DNA of 64,000 nucleotides from Blattabacterium cuenoti (GCF_014251335.1 NZ_CP059186.1:62001-126000); one strand, 5' to 3'. Counted from the stretch's first letter, positions 1-7,667 are shown. Numbers and translations: made by a program. Notes: generated from the sequence alone by a model not told the origin.

Positions 1-195
1 GCAGAAGGAATTGTCAATTCTTATTCTAAAATTAATCATGATATTGAAATACCTGTAGTTGTTCGTTTACAAGGAACAAATGAAAAAATAGCAAAAAAAT
101 TGATAAAAAAAAGTTTGTTACCTATTTATTTTACTGATACTTTAAAAGAAGCGGCCGATAAGATTCAAGAAATTTTATATAAAAGAAGCAGCTGA
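1..195 (+). CDS. sucC: Succinate--CoA ligase beta subunit, 3' end only
   Basis: The window opens inside this gene; 64 codons and the TGA stop at 193-195 are visible. The segment reading AEGIVNSY, then VVVRLQGTNEKIAKKL, then FTDTLKEAADKIQEIL, matches the very C-terminal part of SucC. SucC pairs with SucD to convert succinyl-CoA to succinate with formation of a nucleoside triphosphate in the TCA cycle, in the cytoplasm. The last residues (KRSS) are read out of frame through a second, near-identical copy of the KEAADKI coding segment, so the natural C-terminus seems altered by a small duplication. dnaX follows 15 bases downstream on the same strand. Identity is recognised from the conserved tail only. 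Confidence 0.85.
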   Translation, partial: AEGIVNSYSKINHDIEIPVVVRLQGTNEKIAKKLIKKSLLPIYFTDTLKEAADKIQEILYKRSS

Positions 196-204
196 TAAGA
201 TTCA
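144..204 (+). repeat. Imperfect 24-base direct repeat at the sucC terminus
   Basis: Bases 144-167 and 181-204 are the same 24-base sequence with two mismatches (153 G against 190 A, 156 C against 193 T), offset by 37 bases. The first copy encodes KEAADKI of SucC. The second is out of frame with it, and its reading supplies the sucC stop codon. The offset is not a multiple of three, so the duplication changed the reading of the gene end. This is seen directly; slipped-strand duplication is the inferred origin. Confidence 0.85.
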
Positions 205-210
205 TTTTTT

Positions 211-1314
211 ATGAAAAAAAATTTTTCTGTATTATCTGAAAAATATAAACCCTTAAAATGGAATGAAGTCATAGGGCAAAAAGACATAATTTTTATTTTA
301 AAAAAAGCAATACAAGAAAATTGTTTATCTAAAATTTTATTTTTTTTTGGTCCAGAAGGGGTAGGAAAAAATACATGTGCACGTATTTTATCAAATGAAT
401 TAAATTCTTTTTCAGAATTAGAAAATTTTTCTTTGAATGTATTTGAAATTAATGGACTTTTTAATGATTCATTAGAATATTTTGATAAAATCATCAGTAA
501 ATCTCGTTTTTTTCCTAAAATAGGAAAATATAATGTATTTATAATTAATAATATACATATGTTTTCTCAATGTTTTTTTAATTTTTTTATAAGATTTATA
601 GAAGAAAAACATACACATGTATTATTCATTTTTTGTGGGACAGAAGAAAAAAAAATTCCTAAATTGATTCTATCACGTTGTCAAGTTTATGAATTCAAAA
701 GTGTTTCTACAAAAGAAATTTTTTTACATTTCAAAATGATCGCTGAAAAAGAAAATATAAAAGTGGAAAGTGAGGCGTTATTGATTTTATCAAAACATGT
801 AAAAGGATCTATTAGTAAAGCTTTTTATTTATTTGATAAATTAATTTTATATAGTGAAAAAAAAATATCTAAAGAGTTTATAATCAAAAAATTAGGAATT
901 ATTGATATAAAGTATTATTTTAAAATAGTAGATTATATTTTAGACAAAAAAATACATAAAGTATTCATTTTATTAGATCAAATTTTACAAGAAAAAATTG
1001 GTTCTTATGATTATTTAATTATAGGATTAACCAAACATTTCAGAAATTTATTTTTATCTAAAAATGATGAAACAATTTCTATTTTGAAATTTAAAAAAGA
1101 AATAATATTCTCTTACATTGCACAATCAAAAAAAATATCTTATTTTTTTTTAGTGAATGCTTTGAATATTTGTATTCGATTGAAAAGAGAATATGAAAGA
1201 TTAAATCAAAATTATAGATTAACAATAGAAATTTATCTAATACAGTTGGCTTATTTATTTGATAATCAAAAAAATAAAAATTCTTCCTTAATAGAAGAAG
1301 AAAAAAAAAAATGA
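211..1314 (+). CDS. dnaX: DNA polymerase III subunit gamma/tau, short (gamma-like) form
   Basis: This is the clamp-loader AAA+ subunit of the replicative polymerase. The N-terminus (EKYKPLKWNEVIGQ) and the sensor/arginine-finger region (LILSRCQ, near residues 152-158) are typical. Three features are not. The P-loop reads GPEGVGKN (residues 47-54), with Asn where the Mg-binding Thr/Ser should be. The Walker B region reads IINNIHM, with Asn113-Asn114 in place of the usual Asp-Glu. The four-cysteine zinc module between them is missing. At 367 residues it is shorter than the 500-600 usual in the phylum. The frame ends at a TGA straight after an A11 run (1301-1311), and the tau C-terminal domain continues in the next frame. 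Identity is secure; ATPase activity is doubtful from the motifs. Confidence 0.9.
   Translation: MKKNFSVLSEKYKPLKWNEVIGQKDIIFILKKAIQENCLSKILFFFGPEGVGKNTCARILSNELNSFSELENFSLNVFEINGLFNDSLEYFDKIISKSRFFPKIGKYNVFIINNIHMFSQCFFNFFIRFIEEKHTHVLFIFCGTEEKKIPKLILSRCQVYEFKSVSTKEIFLHFKMIAEKENIKVESEALLILSKHVKGSISKAFYLFDKLILYSEKKISKEFIIKKLGIIDIKYYFKIVDYILDKKIHKVFILLDQILQEKIGSYDYLIIGLTKHFRNLFLSKNDETISILKFKKEIIFSYIAQSKKISYFFLVNALNICIRLKREYERLNQNYRLTIEIYLIQLAYLFDNQKNKNSSLIEEEKKK
1301..1311 (+). other. A11 homopolymer at the dnaX frame break
   Basis: Eleven consecutive A residues follow G1300. Read as written, the frame passes GAA AAA AAA AAA and stops at TGA (1312-1314). Loss of one A, gain of two, or a +1 slip joins dnaX to the open frame that continues to 1702. 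RNA polymerase slippage on A9 in dnaX of Thermus thermophilus, and rescue by slippage at poly-A tracts in insect endosymbionts, are established precedents. Whether it happens here is inference. Confidence 0.6.
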
Positions 1315-1702
1315 AAAATTTTATAAAGATTATGAGATTATTCAATTTTTACAAAAAAATTGGACAGAATTCGTACAAAAATTTTCCGGTAAAATAAATC
1401 CTATTTATTTATATTTTTTGAAAAAAGAAATACAATTCCAAATAGAAAAAAATAAAATATTTTTTGTAATCCCATCTAAATTAGGAGACCATAGTTTTTT
1501 GTTAATTCAAATACATTTTTTAAAATATTTTAAAGAAAAGTTCAATAATCCACATTTAGAATTTGAAATAGTGAAAAAAAATTCAGAGATAATAAAACAA
1601 TATAATCTTTTATATCAGAAAAATAAGTTGATAGAAACATTAATAGAACGATTGAATTTAAAAATTTCTTCTTCTGAAATACAAAAAAAGAAAAAATTTT
1701 GA
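1313..1702 (+). CDS. dnaX: tau-specific C-terminal domain of DnaX, in the +1 frame
   Basis: From the A11 tract the +1 frame is open to TGA at 1700-1702. It starts EKFYKDYEIIQFLQ, continues NWTEFVQKF, and ends with NLLYQKNKLIETLIERLNLKI. This resembles the C-terminal region of Bacteroidetes gamma/tau proteins: a Trp-containing helix, a short beta region, then a YxxLxxKNxxLxxL-type helix. No ATG lies in this frame near the start; the first start-like codon is TTG at 1418, inside the domain. Separate translation is therefore unlikely and fusion to the upstream frame by slippage is more plausible. In other bacteria the tau tail contacts the polymerase and helicase. The alternative is a decaying 3' end of an inactivated gene. 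Confidence 0.6.
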   Translation, partial: EKFYKDYEIIQFLQKNWTEFVQKFSGKINPIYLYFLKKEIQFQIEKNKIFFVIPSKLGDHSFLLIQIHFLKYFKEKFNNPHLEFEIVKKNSEIIKQYNLLYQKNKLIETLIERLNLKISSSEIQKKKKF

Positions 1703-1713
1703 TAAACGATTCT

Positions 1714-1740
1714 TTTTATTTCTACAAATTAGAAATAAAA
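1714..1740 (+). terminator. AT-rich inverted repeat between dnaX and clpC
   Basis: Arms 1714-1724 (TTTTATTTCTA) and 1730-1740 pair perfectly over 11 bp with loop CAAAT, and a T6 run follows at 1753-1758. The position just after the tau-frame stop at 1702 fits a terminator. The stem has only one G-C pair and the T run is displaced, so this is a weak candidate. Confidence 0.35.
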
Positions 1741-1797
1741 GAGATATTTTATCTTTTTTAGTTATTTATTTATAAAATATTTTAATGATTTTAATTT

Positions 1798-3918
1798 ATG
1801 ATTCATCATTATTCGTCAAACAGTAGAAAAAAAATTTTTTTCTCTTCTGCTTATTCCGATGAAGATATTGAAAATGATAGCACCGCCTCTTCTTATGGAT
1901 CTGGAGGAAGTGGGACAGGTTCTGGTTACTATGGAGGAGGATCTTCAATAAAAAGTAAAACTCCTGTTTTAGATAATTTTGGAAGAGATTTAAATTCCAT
2001 AGCTATGGAAGGAAAATTAGATCCAGTGGTAGGTAGAGATCAAGAAGTTGAACGTGTATCTCAAATATTGAGTAGGAGAAAGAAAAATAATCCTCTTCTC
2101 ATCGGAGAACCTGGAGTCGGAAAATCTGCTATTGCTGAAGGATTAGCATTACGTATTGTGCAGAAAAAAGTTTCTAGAGTATTGTATAATAAGAGAGTGG
2201 TTGTATTAGATTTAGCAAGTTTAGTTGCTGGAACTAAATATAGAGGTCAATTTGAAGAAAGAATGAAAGCTATTATAAATGAATCAGAAAAAAATACAGG
2301 ATTAATTCTTTTTATAGATGAAATTCATACTATGATTGGAGCAGGAGGAACTACAGGTTCATTAGATGCTTCTAACATATTTAAACCTGCTTTAGCAAGA
2401 GGATATATTCAATGTATAGGAGCTACTACACTAAATGAATATAGACAGTATATAGAAAAAGATGGAGCATTAGAAAGAAGATTTCAAAAAATCATTGTGC
2501 AACCTTCTTCTGATAAAGAAACCATAGAAATCTTAAAAAAGATAAAAGGAAAATATGAAAGTCATCATAATGTGATTTATACAGAAGAAGCTATAAAAGC
2601 TTGTGTTAATCTTACTGTGCGATATATTGTAGATCGTTTTTTACCAGATAAAGCGATTGATGCTTTAGATGAAGCTGGATCCCGTGTTCACATTAAGAAC
2701 ATAAAAGTTCCACAGGAAATAGTTCTTTTGGAAAAAGAATTAGAAAGCATTCGAAAAGAGAAATCTAAAGTAGTTAAAAGTCAAAAATACGAAGAAGCGG
2801 CACGATTACGTGATACAGAAAAACGAATAGAAAAACAATTAATAAAAGCTCAAAAAGAGTGGGAAGAATCTTCTAAAAAAAATAAAGAAATTGTATCCGA
2901 AGAAAATGTTGAAGAAGTGGTCTCTATGATGAGTGGAGTTCCAGTAAATAAAATAGCTCAAGCTGAAATGAAAAAATTGAGCAAAATGATAGATATATTA
3001 AAAGAAAAAATAGTGGGACAAAATGAAGCTGTAGAAAAAATAGTCAGAGCAGTTCAAAGAAATAGAACTGGATTGAAAGATCCCAATTCCCCTATAGGTT
3101 CTTTTATTTTTTTAGGACAAACAGGAGTAGGAAAAACTTATTTGGCAAAAATTTTTGCTAAAGAATTATTTGATTCTGAAGAATCATTAATTAGAATAGA
3201 TATGAGTGAATATATGGAAAAATTTTCTGTATCTAGATTAATAGGAGCCCCTCCAGGTTATGTAGGTTATGAAGAAGGAGGACAATTAACAGAGATCATA
3301 CGTCGTAGACCTTATTCTGTAATATTATTGGATGAGATAGAAAAAGCACATCATGAAGTATTTAATGTTTTATTACAAATGTTAGACTATGGATGTGTAA
3401 CAGATAGTATTGGAAGAAAAATAAATTTTAAAAATACCGTAATTATTTTTACTTCAAATACGGGAACACAACAATTAAAAGAGTTTGGACAGGGAATCGG
3501 GTTTCATACTCAAGCAAGAAAATTAAATAATTATATTAAAAATGTATTAGAACAAGCTTTAAAACGAACTTTTTCTCCTGAATTTTTAAATAGAATAGAT
3601 GATATTATTATTTTTAATTCTCTAACAAAAGAAGATATATCGAAAATAACTTGTATAGAATTAAAAAAAATAATTCTTCATGTCTCCAATTTGGGTTATG
3701 AATTGATTCTATTTCCTGAAGTAATAGATTTTATTAAAAAAAGAGGATTTGATCAAGAATATGGAGCACGTCCTTTAAAAAGAGTAATAGAAAAATTTAT
3801 AAAAAACCCTATATCTGAATATATAATTAGTGAAAAATTAAAAAAAGGAGATAAAATTTCACTAAAAATGAATGTAACTCATGACAATGTAAAAGTATTA
3901 ATTAGTCAAAAAAAATGA
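1798..3918 (+). CDS. clpC: ATP-dependent Clp protease ATPase subunit ClpC lacking the N-terminal domain
   Basis: This is the hexameric AAA+ unfoldase that feeds substrates to ClpP in the cytoplasm. NBD1 has Walker A GEPGVGKS (residues 103-110) and Walker B FIDEIH (172-177). A UVR-type segment YEEAARLRD sits near 331-339. NBD2 has GQTGVGKT (440-447), LLDEIEKAH, and an IGF loop (567-569) that binds ClpP. At 706 residues it is about 140 short of ordinary ClpC because the two Clp_N repeats are absent. The protein opens with about 50 residues rich in Ser, Gly and Tyr before SKTPVLDNFGRDL, where the family alignment resumes. No N-domain remnant is visible upstream. Its stop overlaps the start of nth by four bases. 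Confidence 0.93.
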   Translation: MIHHYSSNSRKKIFFSSAYSDEDIENDSTASSYGSGGSGTGSGYYGGGSSIKSKTPVLDNFGRDLNSIAMEGKLDPVVGRDQEVERVSQILSRRKKNNPLLIGEPGVGKSAIAEGLALRIVQKKVSRVLYNKRVVVLDLASLVAGTKYRGQFEERMKAIINESEKNTGLILFIDEIHTMIGAGGTTGSLDASNIFKPALARGYIQCIGATTLNEYRQYIEKDGALERRFQKIIVQPSSDKETIEILKKIKGKYESHHNVIYTEEAIKACVNLTVRYIVDRFLPDKAIDALDEAGSRVHIKNIKVPQEIVLLEKELESIRKEKSKVVKSQKYEEAARLRDTEKRIEKQLIKAQKEWEESSKKNKEIVSEENVEEVVSMMSGVPVNKIAQAEMKKLSKMIDILKEKIVGQNEAVEKIVRAVQRNRTGLKDPNSPIGSFIFLGQTGVGKTYLAKIFAKELFDSEESLIRIDMSEYMEKFSVSRLIGAPPGYVGYEEGGQLTEIIRRRPYSVILLDEIEKAHHEVFNVLLQMLDYGCVTDSIGRKINFKNTVIIFTSNTGTQQLKEFGQGIGFHTQARKLNNYIKNVLEQALKRTFSPEFLNRIDDIIIFNSLTKEDISKITCIELKKIILHVSNLGYELILFPEVIDFIKKRGFDQEYGARPLKRVIEKFIKNPISEYIISEKLKKGDKISLKMNVTHDNVKVLISQKK

Positions 3919-4541
3919 ATATTTTTATAAAAAAAAATGTTATTGAAAGAATATTAGATTTTTTATATCCTAATCCAACTAGTACTCTGTATTATATTAA
4001 CGAATTCACTTTATTGATTGCCATAATATTAACAGCTAGAACTAAAGAAAAAAAAGTCAATGAAATCACAAAATATCTATTTAAAGAAATAAATACACCC
4101 ATGGATATAATTTCTATTGAAAAAATAAAAAATTATATAAAAAATATAGGTCTTTATAATATAAAATCTAAAAATATTTATGATTTATCCGTCATATTAA
4201 TAAAAGAATATAATGGAATTATTCCTAAGGATATTTCAAAATTAAAATCTTTACCAGGAGTAGGACATAAAACAGCGTCTGTTTTTTTATCTCATGTATC
4301 TAATGAATCTGTATTTCCTGTGGATACTCATATTCATAGAATGATGTTTCGTTGGAAATTAAGTAATGGAAAAAATGTGAAACAAACAGAAAAAGATGCA
4401 AAACGTATTTTCAAAAAAGAAAATTGGAAAAAATTACATTTTCAAATTATTTTTTATGCTAAAGAATATTCTCCATCCCAAAAATGGGATTATAAAAAAG
4501 ATATTATATACCAAGAATTATTAAGTAATAATTTACTGTAA
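3915..4541 (+). CDS. nth: Endonuclease III-like DNA glycosylase without the iron-sulfur cluster
   Basis: This is a helix-hairpin-helix glycosylase/AP lyase of base excision repair. The HhH motif LPGVGHKTA (113-121) carries the catalytic Lys119 and VDTHIHR carries the catalytic Asp137. The C-terminal region that normally holds the four cysteines of the [4Fe-4S] cluster reads EYSPSQKWDYKKDIIYQELL, and the whole 208-residue protein has no cysteine. The normally conserved LSAQxTD segment reads LTARTKE. The gene overlaps clpC by the ATGA tetranucleotide and is therefore probably co-transcribed. The fold assignment is firm; activity on oxidised pyrimidines is uncertain given the divergence. Confidence 0.85.
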   Translation: MNIFIKKNVIERILDFLYPNPTSTLYYINEFTLLIAIILTARTKEKKVNEITKYLFKEINTPMDIISIEKIKNYIKNIGLYNIKSKNIYDLSVILIKEYNGIIPKDISKLKSLPGVGHKTASVFLSHVSNESVFPVDTHIHRMMFRWKLSNGKNVKQTEKDAKRIFKKENWKKLHFQIIFYAKEYSPSQKWDYKKDIIYQELLSNNLL

Positions 4542-4550
4542 ACTAATTAA

Positions 4551-4577
4551 ATTTACCTTTCCTTTAAAAAGGTAAAT
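4551..4577. terminator. Inverted repeat between convergent nth and DUF3127 genes
   Basis: Arms ATTTACCTTT (4551-4560) and AAAGGTAAAT (4568-4577) pair over 10 bp around a 7-base loop, placed exactly between two converging genes. The right arm overlaps the last codons of the minus-strand gene. Neither side has a strong T run, so a bidirectional terminator or mRNA 3'-end stabiliser is a guess from position. Confidence 0.4.
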
Positions 4578-4929
4578 CATCAAAATCATCAGAGGATAAA
4601 GAAGAAGATGAAGAGGTGGATGTGGTAGAAGTTTTATTTGAAGTTCCTGTATAATTAGAATGATTTTCTATTTTCCACCCTTGAATAGAATTAAAATATT
4701 TAATAATTCCTTCAGGATTTGTCCATTCTCTTCCTCTAATGTTTATGAAAATTTTTATTTTATCTTTTAGTTTTACATTTTCTAACAAATCCACTTTTTC
4801 TTGAATAAATTCAACTAATATATTTTGAGGATATGCCTCTTCAGTGGTAATAACTATTTCTCTTTTTTGAAATCCGCTATTAAATTTTTGAATATCAAAT
4901 AGTTTTTTGACTATTCCTATGATTTCCAT
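4564..4929 (-). CDS. DUF3127 family protein with an SSB-like acidic tail
   Basis: This 121-residue protein matches the Bacteroidetes family DUF3127. It opens with EIIGIVKKLFD, then KREIVITTEEAYPQ and INIRGREWTNP, then YFNSIQGWKIE. That architecture is compatible with a small OB fold. Residues 93-112 are a Ser/Thr-rich linker, and the protein ends DDFDDLPF. That ending closely resembles the acidic C-terminal tip by which single-stranded DNA-binding proteins recruit partners. No biochemical role is known to me; nucleic-acid binding is inference. It lies 12 bases downstream of the SPFH gene on the same strand. Confidence 0.8.
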   Translation of the reverse strand: MEIIGIVKKLFDIQKFNSGFQKREIVITTEEAYPQNILVEFIQEKVDLLENVKLKDKIKIFINIRGREWTNPEGIIKYFNSIQGWKIENHSNYTGTSNKTSTTSTSSSSSLSSDDFDDLPF

Positions 4930-4941
4930 GAAACTTAAAAT

Positions 4942-5883
4942 TTATTTTTTTTTACTATTATTCTTTTTTTTAAGAGTTTCTCCAATTTGGTTAGAAATAT
5001 TAAATGAAGTGATCATATTGTTTAACATTTCACTCGCTGATCCTGGTGAATTAGGTAACAAAATTAAATTAGTATTTCCACTTTCTCCCATAGATTGAAG
5101 AGTATCATAGTGTTGTGTTACAACAATCAAAGCAGAAGCTTCTTGTGAATTAATTCCTACATTGTTTAAGACTTCTACTGATTCTAAAATTCCTCTAGCT
5201 ATTTCTCTACGTTGATCTGCTGTTCCTTTTCCTTGTAATTTTTTACTTTCAGCTTCTGCTTTTGCTTTAGCTACAATTTTAATTCTCTCAGCTTCTGCTT
5301 TATATTCAGCTGCTACTTTTTCTCTTTCCGCTGTATTAATTCGATTCATGGCTTGTTTGACTTGTTCGTCGGGATCAAGATCTGTAACTAATGCTTTAAT
5401 TATAGAATAACCATAATCTAACATAGATCCTTCCAATTCTCCTTTAACTGCAAGAGCGATATGATCTTTTCGTTCAAAAACATCATCTAAACGCATTTTT
5501 GGAACTTCCGCTCTAACAACATCAAATATATAAGAAGTAATCTGAGCATGAGAATTATCCAATTTATAAAAAGCTTCATATACTTTCTCTTTTATGACTT
5601 TGAACTGAACCGACACTTTTACTTTAACAAAAACATTATCTTTTGTTTTTGTATCTACCAATACATCTAATTGTTGAATTTTTAATGTTAATTTTCCTAC
5701 TATATTATCCATAACAGGAACCTTAAAATTTAATCCAGCGTAACAAATATTATGAAATTTTCCCATTCTTTCAAGAATAGCTGCTGTTTCTTGGTTCACT
5801 ATAAAAATAAAACTAGAAAAAAAAGATAAAATTAAAAGAACCAATATTCCATAAAATAATAAACTGAAAATACTCATATTCAA
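4942..5883 (-). CDS. SPFH/Band 7 (stomatin-like, paraslipin-type) membrane protein
   Basis: One N-terminal membrane segment (about residues 5-28) is followed by the SPFH domain. That domain starts FIVNQETAAILERMGKF, continues with QLDVLVDTKTKDNVFV, and includes RAEVPKMRLDDVFERKD. An Ala/Glu/Lys-rich coiled coil follows (INTAEREKVAAEYKAEAER through ESKKLQGKG). Length 313 is normal. Such proteins oligomerise on the membrane, and their function in bacteria is general membrane organisation or proteostasis. In this window it sits in a minus-strand run with a SufT-like factor and M16 peptidases. The family call is firm; the specific role is unknown. Confidence 0.9.
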   Translation of the reverse strand: MNMSIFSLLFYGILVLLILSFFSSFIFIVNQETAAILERMGKFHNICYAGLNFKVPVMDNIVGKLTLKIQQLDVLVDTKTKDNVFVKVKVSVQFKVIKEKVYEAFYKLDNSHAQITSYIFDVVRAEVPKMRLDDVFERKDHIALAVKGELEGSMLDYGYSIIKALVTDLDPDEQVKQAMNRINTAEREKVAAEYKAEAERIKIVAKAKAEAESKKLQGKGTADQRREIARGILESVEVLNNVGINSQEASALIVVTQHYDTLQSMGESGNTNLILLPNSPGSASEMLNNMITSFNISNQIGETLKKKNNSKKK

Positions 5884-5889
5884 AAAAAT

Positions 5890-6204
5890 TTATAACAATC
5901 CTAGTTCTAAACGTGCTTCTTCGCTCATAAATTCCCGACTCCAAGGCGGATCAAATGTTAAAACAACATCCACTTTTTTTATTCCTTGTATAGATTTAAC
6001 TTTCTCTTTTACTTCCAAAGGTAAACTTTCTGCTACTGGACAATTAGGTGTAGTTAAAGTCATTACTATTTTTACTTTATCTTTTCCAACAACTTGAACA
6101 TCGTAAATGAGACCTAATTCATAAATATCTACAGAAATTTCTGGATCAGATATACTTTTTAATACAGAAATAATACGTTCTTCTAACGAAAAATCTTGAT
6201 TCAT
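5890..6204 (-). CDS. SufT/MIP18-family iron-sulfur assembly factor (DUF59)
   Basis: This 104-residue protein has the MIP18 hallmarks: SISDPEISVDIYELGLIYDV, then MTLTTPNCPVAESLP, then VVLTFDPPWSREFMS. The conserved Cys lies in the TPNCP motif. Family members assist maturation of iron-sulfur proteins, and in Flavobacteriia the gene usually accompanies the suf cluster. Clients in this window could include ActB, IlvD and MutY. Its start overlaps the end of the upstream M16 gene by four bases (ATGA), implying translational coupling. The rest of suf is not in the window. Confidence 0.87.
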   Translation of the reverse strand: MNQDFSLEERIISVLKSISDPEISVDIYELGLIYDVQVVGKDKVKIVMTLTTPNCPVAESLPLEVKEKVKSIQGIKKVDVVLTFDPPWSREFMSEEARLELGLL

Positions 6205-7667
6205 TTTTCTTCTTTTTTTATTAAAGATCCAAATTGATCAAAATAACGAATAGGATAACCTAACTTTCTAAGATTAGGTAATATATCATTAACTTTTCCA
6301 ACAATTATAATTCTACCATTTTTTGTGAAAAAAAATTTTTTGCATGATTGATATATATTATCTATCGTAACTGATTCGATTTGATTTAAATAATTTTTGT
6401 AAAACCCACTTGGAAGATTATTTTTTAATTCACATATAAAAAGGTCACTAATTCTATTAGGATCTTCAAAATCAAGAATAAATTGACCATTCACTTCTTT
6501 TTTCTTAATATTTAATTCTTCCAAAGAAACTTTATTTTTCGTTATTTCCACAATTTCTTTTATAAGATCCTCTATAACCTTTTCTGTTACTTCATTTCTA
6601 ACTTGAGTATAAACTGAAAAATAACCAATATTTCTGTCAGATTTTAAAATAGAATAAGCTCCATATGTATAAGCCTTTTTTTCTCTAAGATTTAAGAATA
6701 AACGACTTTGAGGCCCGCCTCCCAAAATTCCATTTGCCAGTATAGAAGAAAAGTATTCAGGATCATTTTTTCTTAAGCAAACCGGTCCACCAAAACAAAT
6801 AGTAGATTGAGTCAAAGAAGGAATATCCACTACATCTATTTCTATTTTAGATGGGACCACGTACTCTTCTATAACAGGGTCTTCTATATATGATTTTTTC
6901 TTCCATTTAGAAAAATAAAGAGCACACAATTTTTCTACTTCTTTTTTAGATACATCTCCGACAAAAGAAAGATAGGATATATTTGGGATATAATATTTTT
7001 CGTACAGTTTTTTCAAGTCATGAAGAGTAATATTTTTAATAGTATCATGAGTTTCGTATTCTCCATAAGGATGGTTTTTCCCAAAATATAAAATGTTTCT
7101 TACTCTTTGTAAGATAGAATTTGGATCCTTTTCTGAAAGGCTAATATCTATAATTCTTTGTTTGATTATTTTATCTAATTCTTTGGAATTATCAAATATG
7201 CTATTCATTAAAATATCGCTCATGACATAGACAGATTTATCCAAATATTTTTTCATAGTGAAAACAGATATTTCAGAAAAAGAAGTGTATAAACTACACC
7301 CCATATAATCAATTATCTCATCTAGTTCTTCTTTGGTGGAATTCCTTGTTCCAGAACGAAGCATTTGACCAAAAATTTTTTTTATTCCCGCCTTATCTTT
7401 TTCTAAGAAAGGTTTACAATCCAATTCTAATCCAATTCTAACTAAAGGAAGTTTATGATTTTCTACGATTAGAACTTTTAACCCATTTTTCATTTGAAAA
7501 AATTTAGGTTTCTCAATATTTATAGTAGTCTTTCTTTTGAGAGATTGAGGTGGTATATTCCGATTAAATCTATGAGCAAACATAATTATTGTATGAAAAA
7601 AAATTATTACGGCAATGACAATTTTTATAAAAAATTTATTTATCTGTGTTATTGTTATCGGGAACAT
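6201..7667 (-). CDS. M16 family peptidase, partner subunit without zinc motif
   Basis: This is an insulinase-type (M16B) protein of 488 residues. A hydrophobic N-terminal segment (about residues 10-31) suggests export or membrane anchoring. The M16 fold is recognisable from MKNGLKVLIVENHKLPLVRIGLEL and from GILGGGPQSRLFLNLREKKAYTYG. Where the active partner has HxxEH it reads KAGIKKIFGQML, so it has no zinc site. It is probably the non-catalytic half of a heterodimer with the peptidase encoded directly upstream. The chosen ATG overlaps the end of that gene by 32 bases but gives a plausible signal segment; ATG codons inside the signal region are alternatives. Confidence 0.85.
   Translation of the reverse strand: MFPITITQINKFFIKIVIAVIIFFHTIIMFAHRFNRNIPPQSLKRKTTINIEKPKFFQMKNGLKVLIVENHKLPLVRIGLELDCKPFLEKDKAGIKKIFGQMLRSGTRNSTKEELDEIIDYMGCSLYTSFSEISVFTMKKYLDKSVYVMSDILMNSIFDNSKELDKIIKQRIIDISLSEKDPNSILQRVRNILYFGKNHPYGEYETHDTIKNITLHDLKKLYEKYYIPNISYLSFVGDVSKKEVEKLCALYFSKWKKKSYIEDPVIEEYVVPSKIEIDVVDIPSLTQSTICFGGPVCLRKNDPEYFSSILANGILGGGPQSRLFLNLREKKAYTYGAYSILKSDRNIGYFSVYTQVRNEVTEKVIEDLIKEIVEITKNKVSLEELNIKKKEVNGQFILDFEDPNRISDLFICELKNNLPSGFYKNYLNQIESVTIDNIYQSCKKFFFTKNGRIIIVGKVNDILPNLRKLGYPIRYFDQFGSLIKKEEK

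Noticed and set aside
6201..7667. M16 peptidase without HxxEH as a possible pseudogene
   Set aside because: Bacterial M16B pairs normally have one catalytic and one zinc-less subunit, and the catalytic partner is directly upstream.
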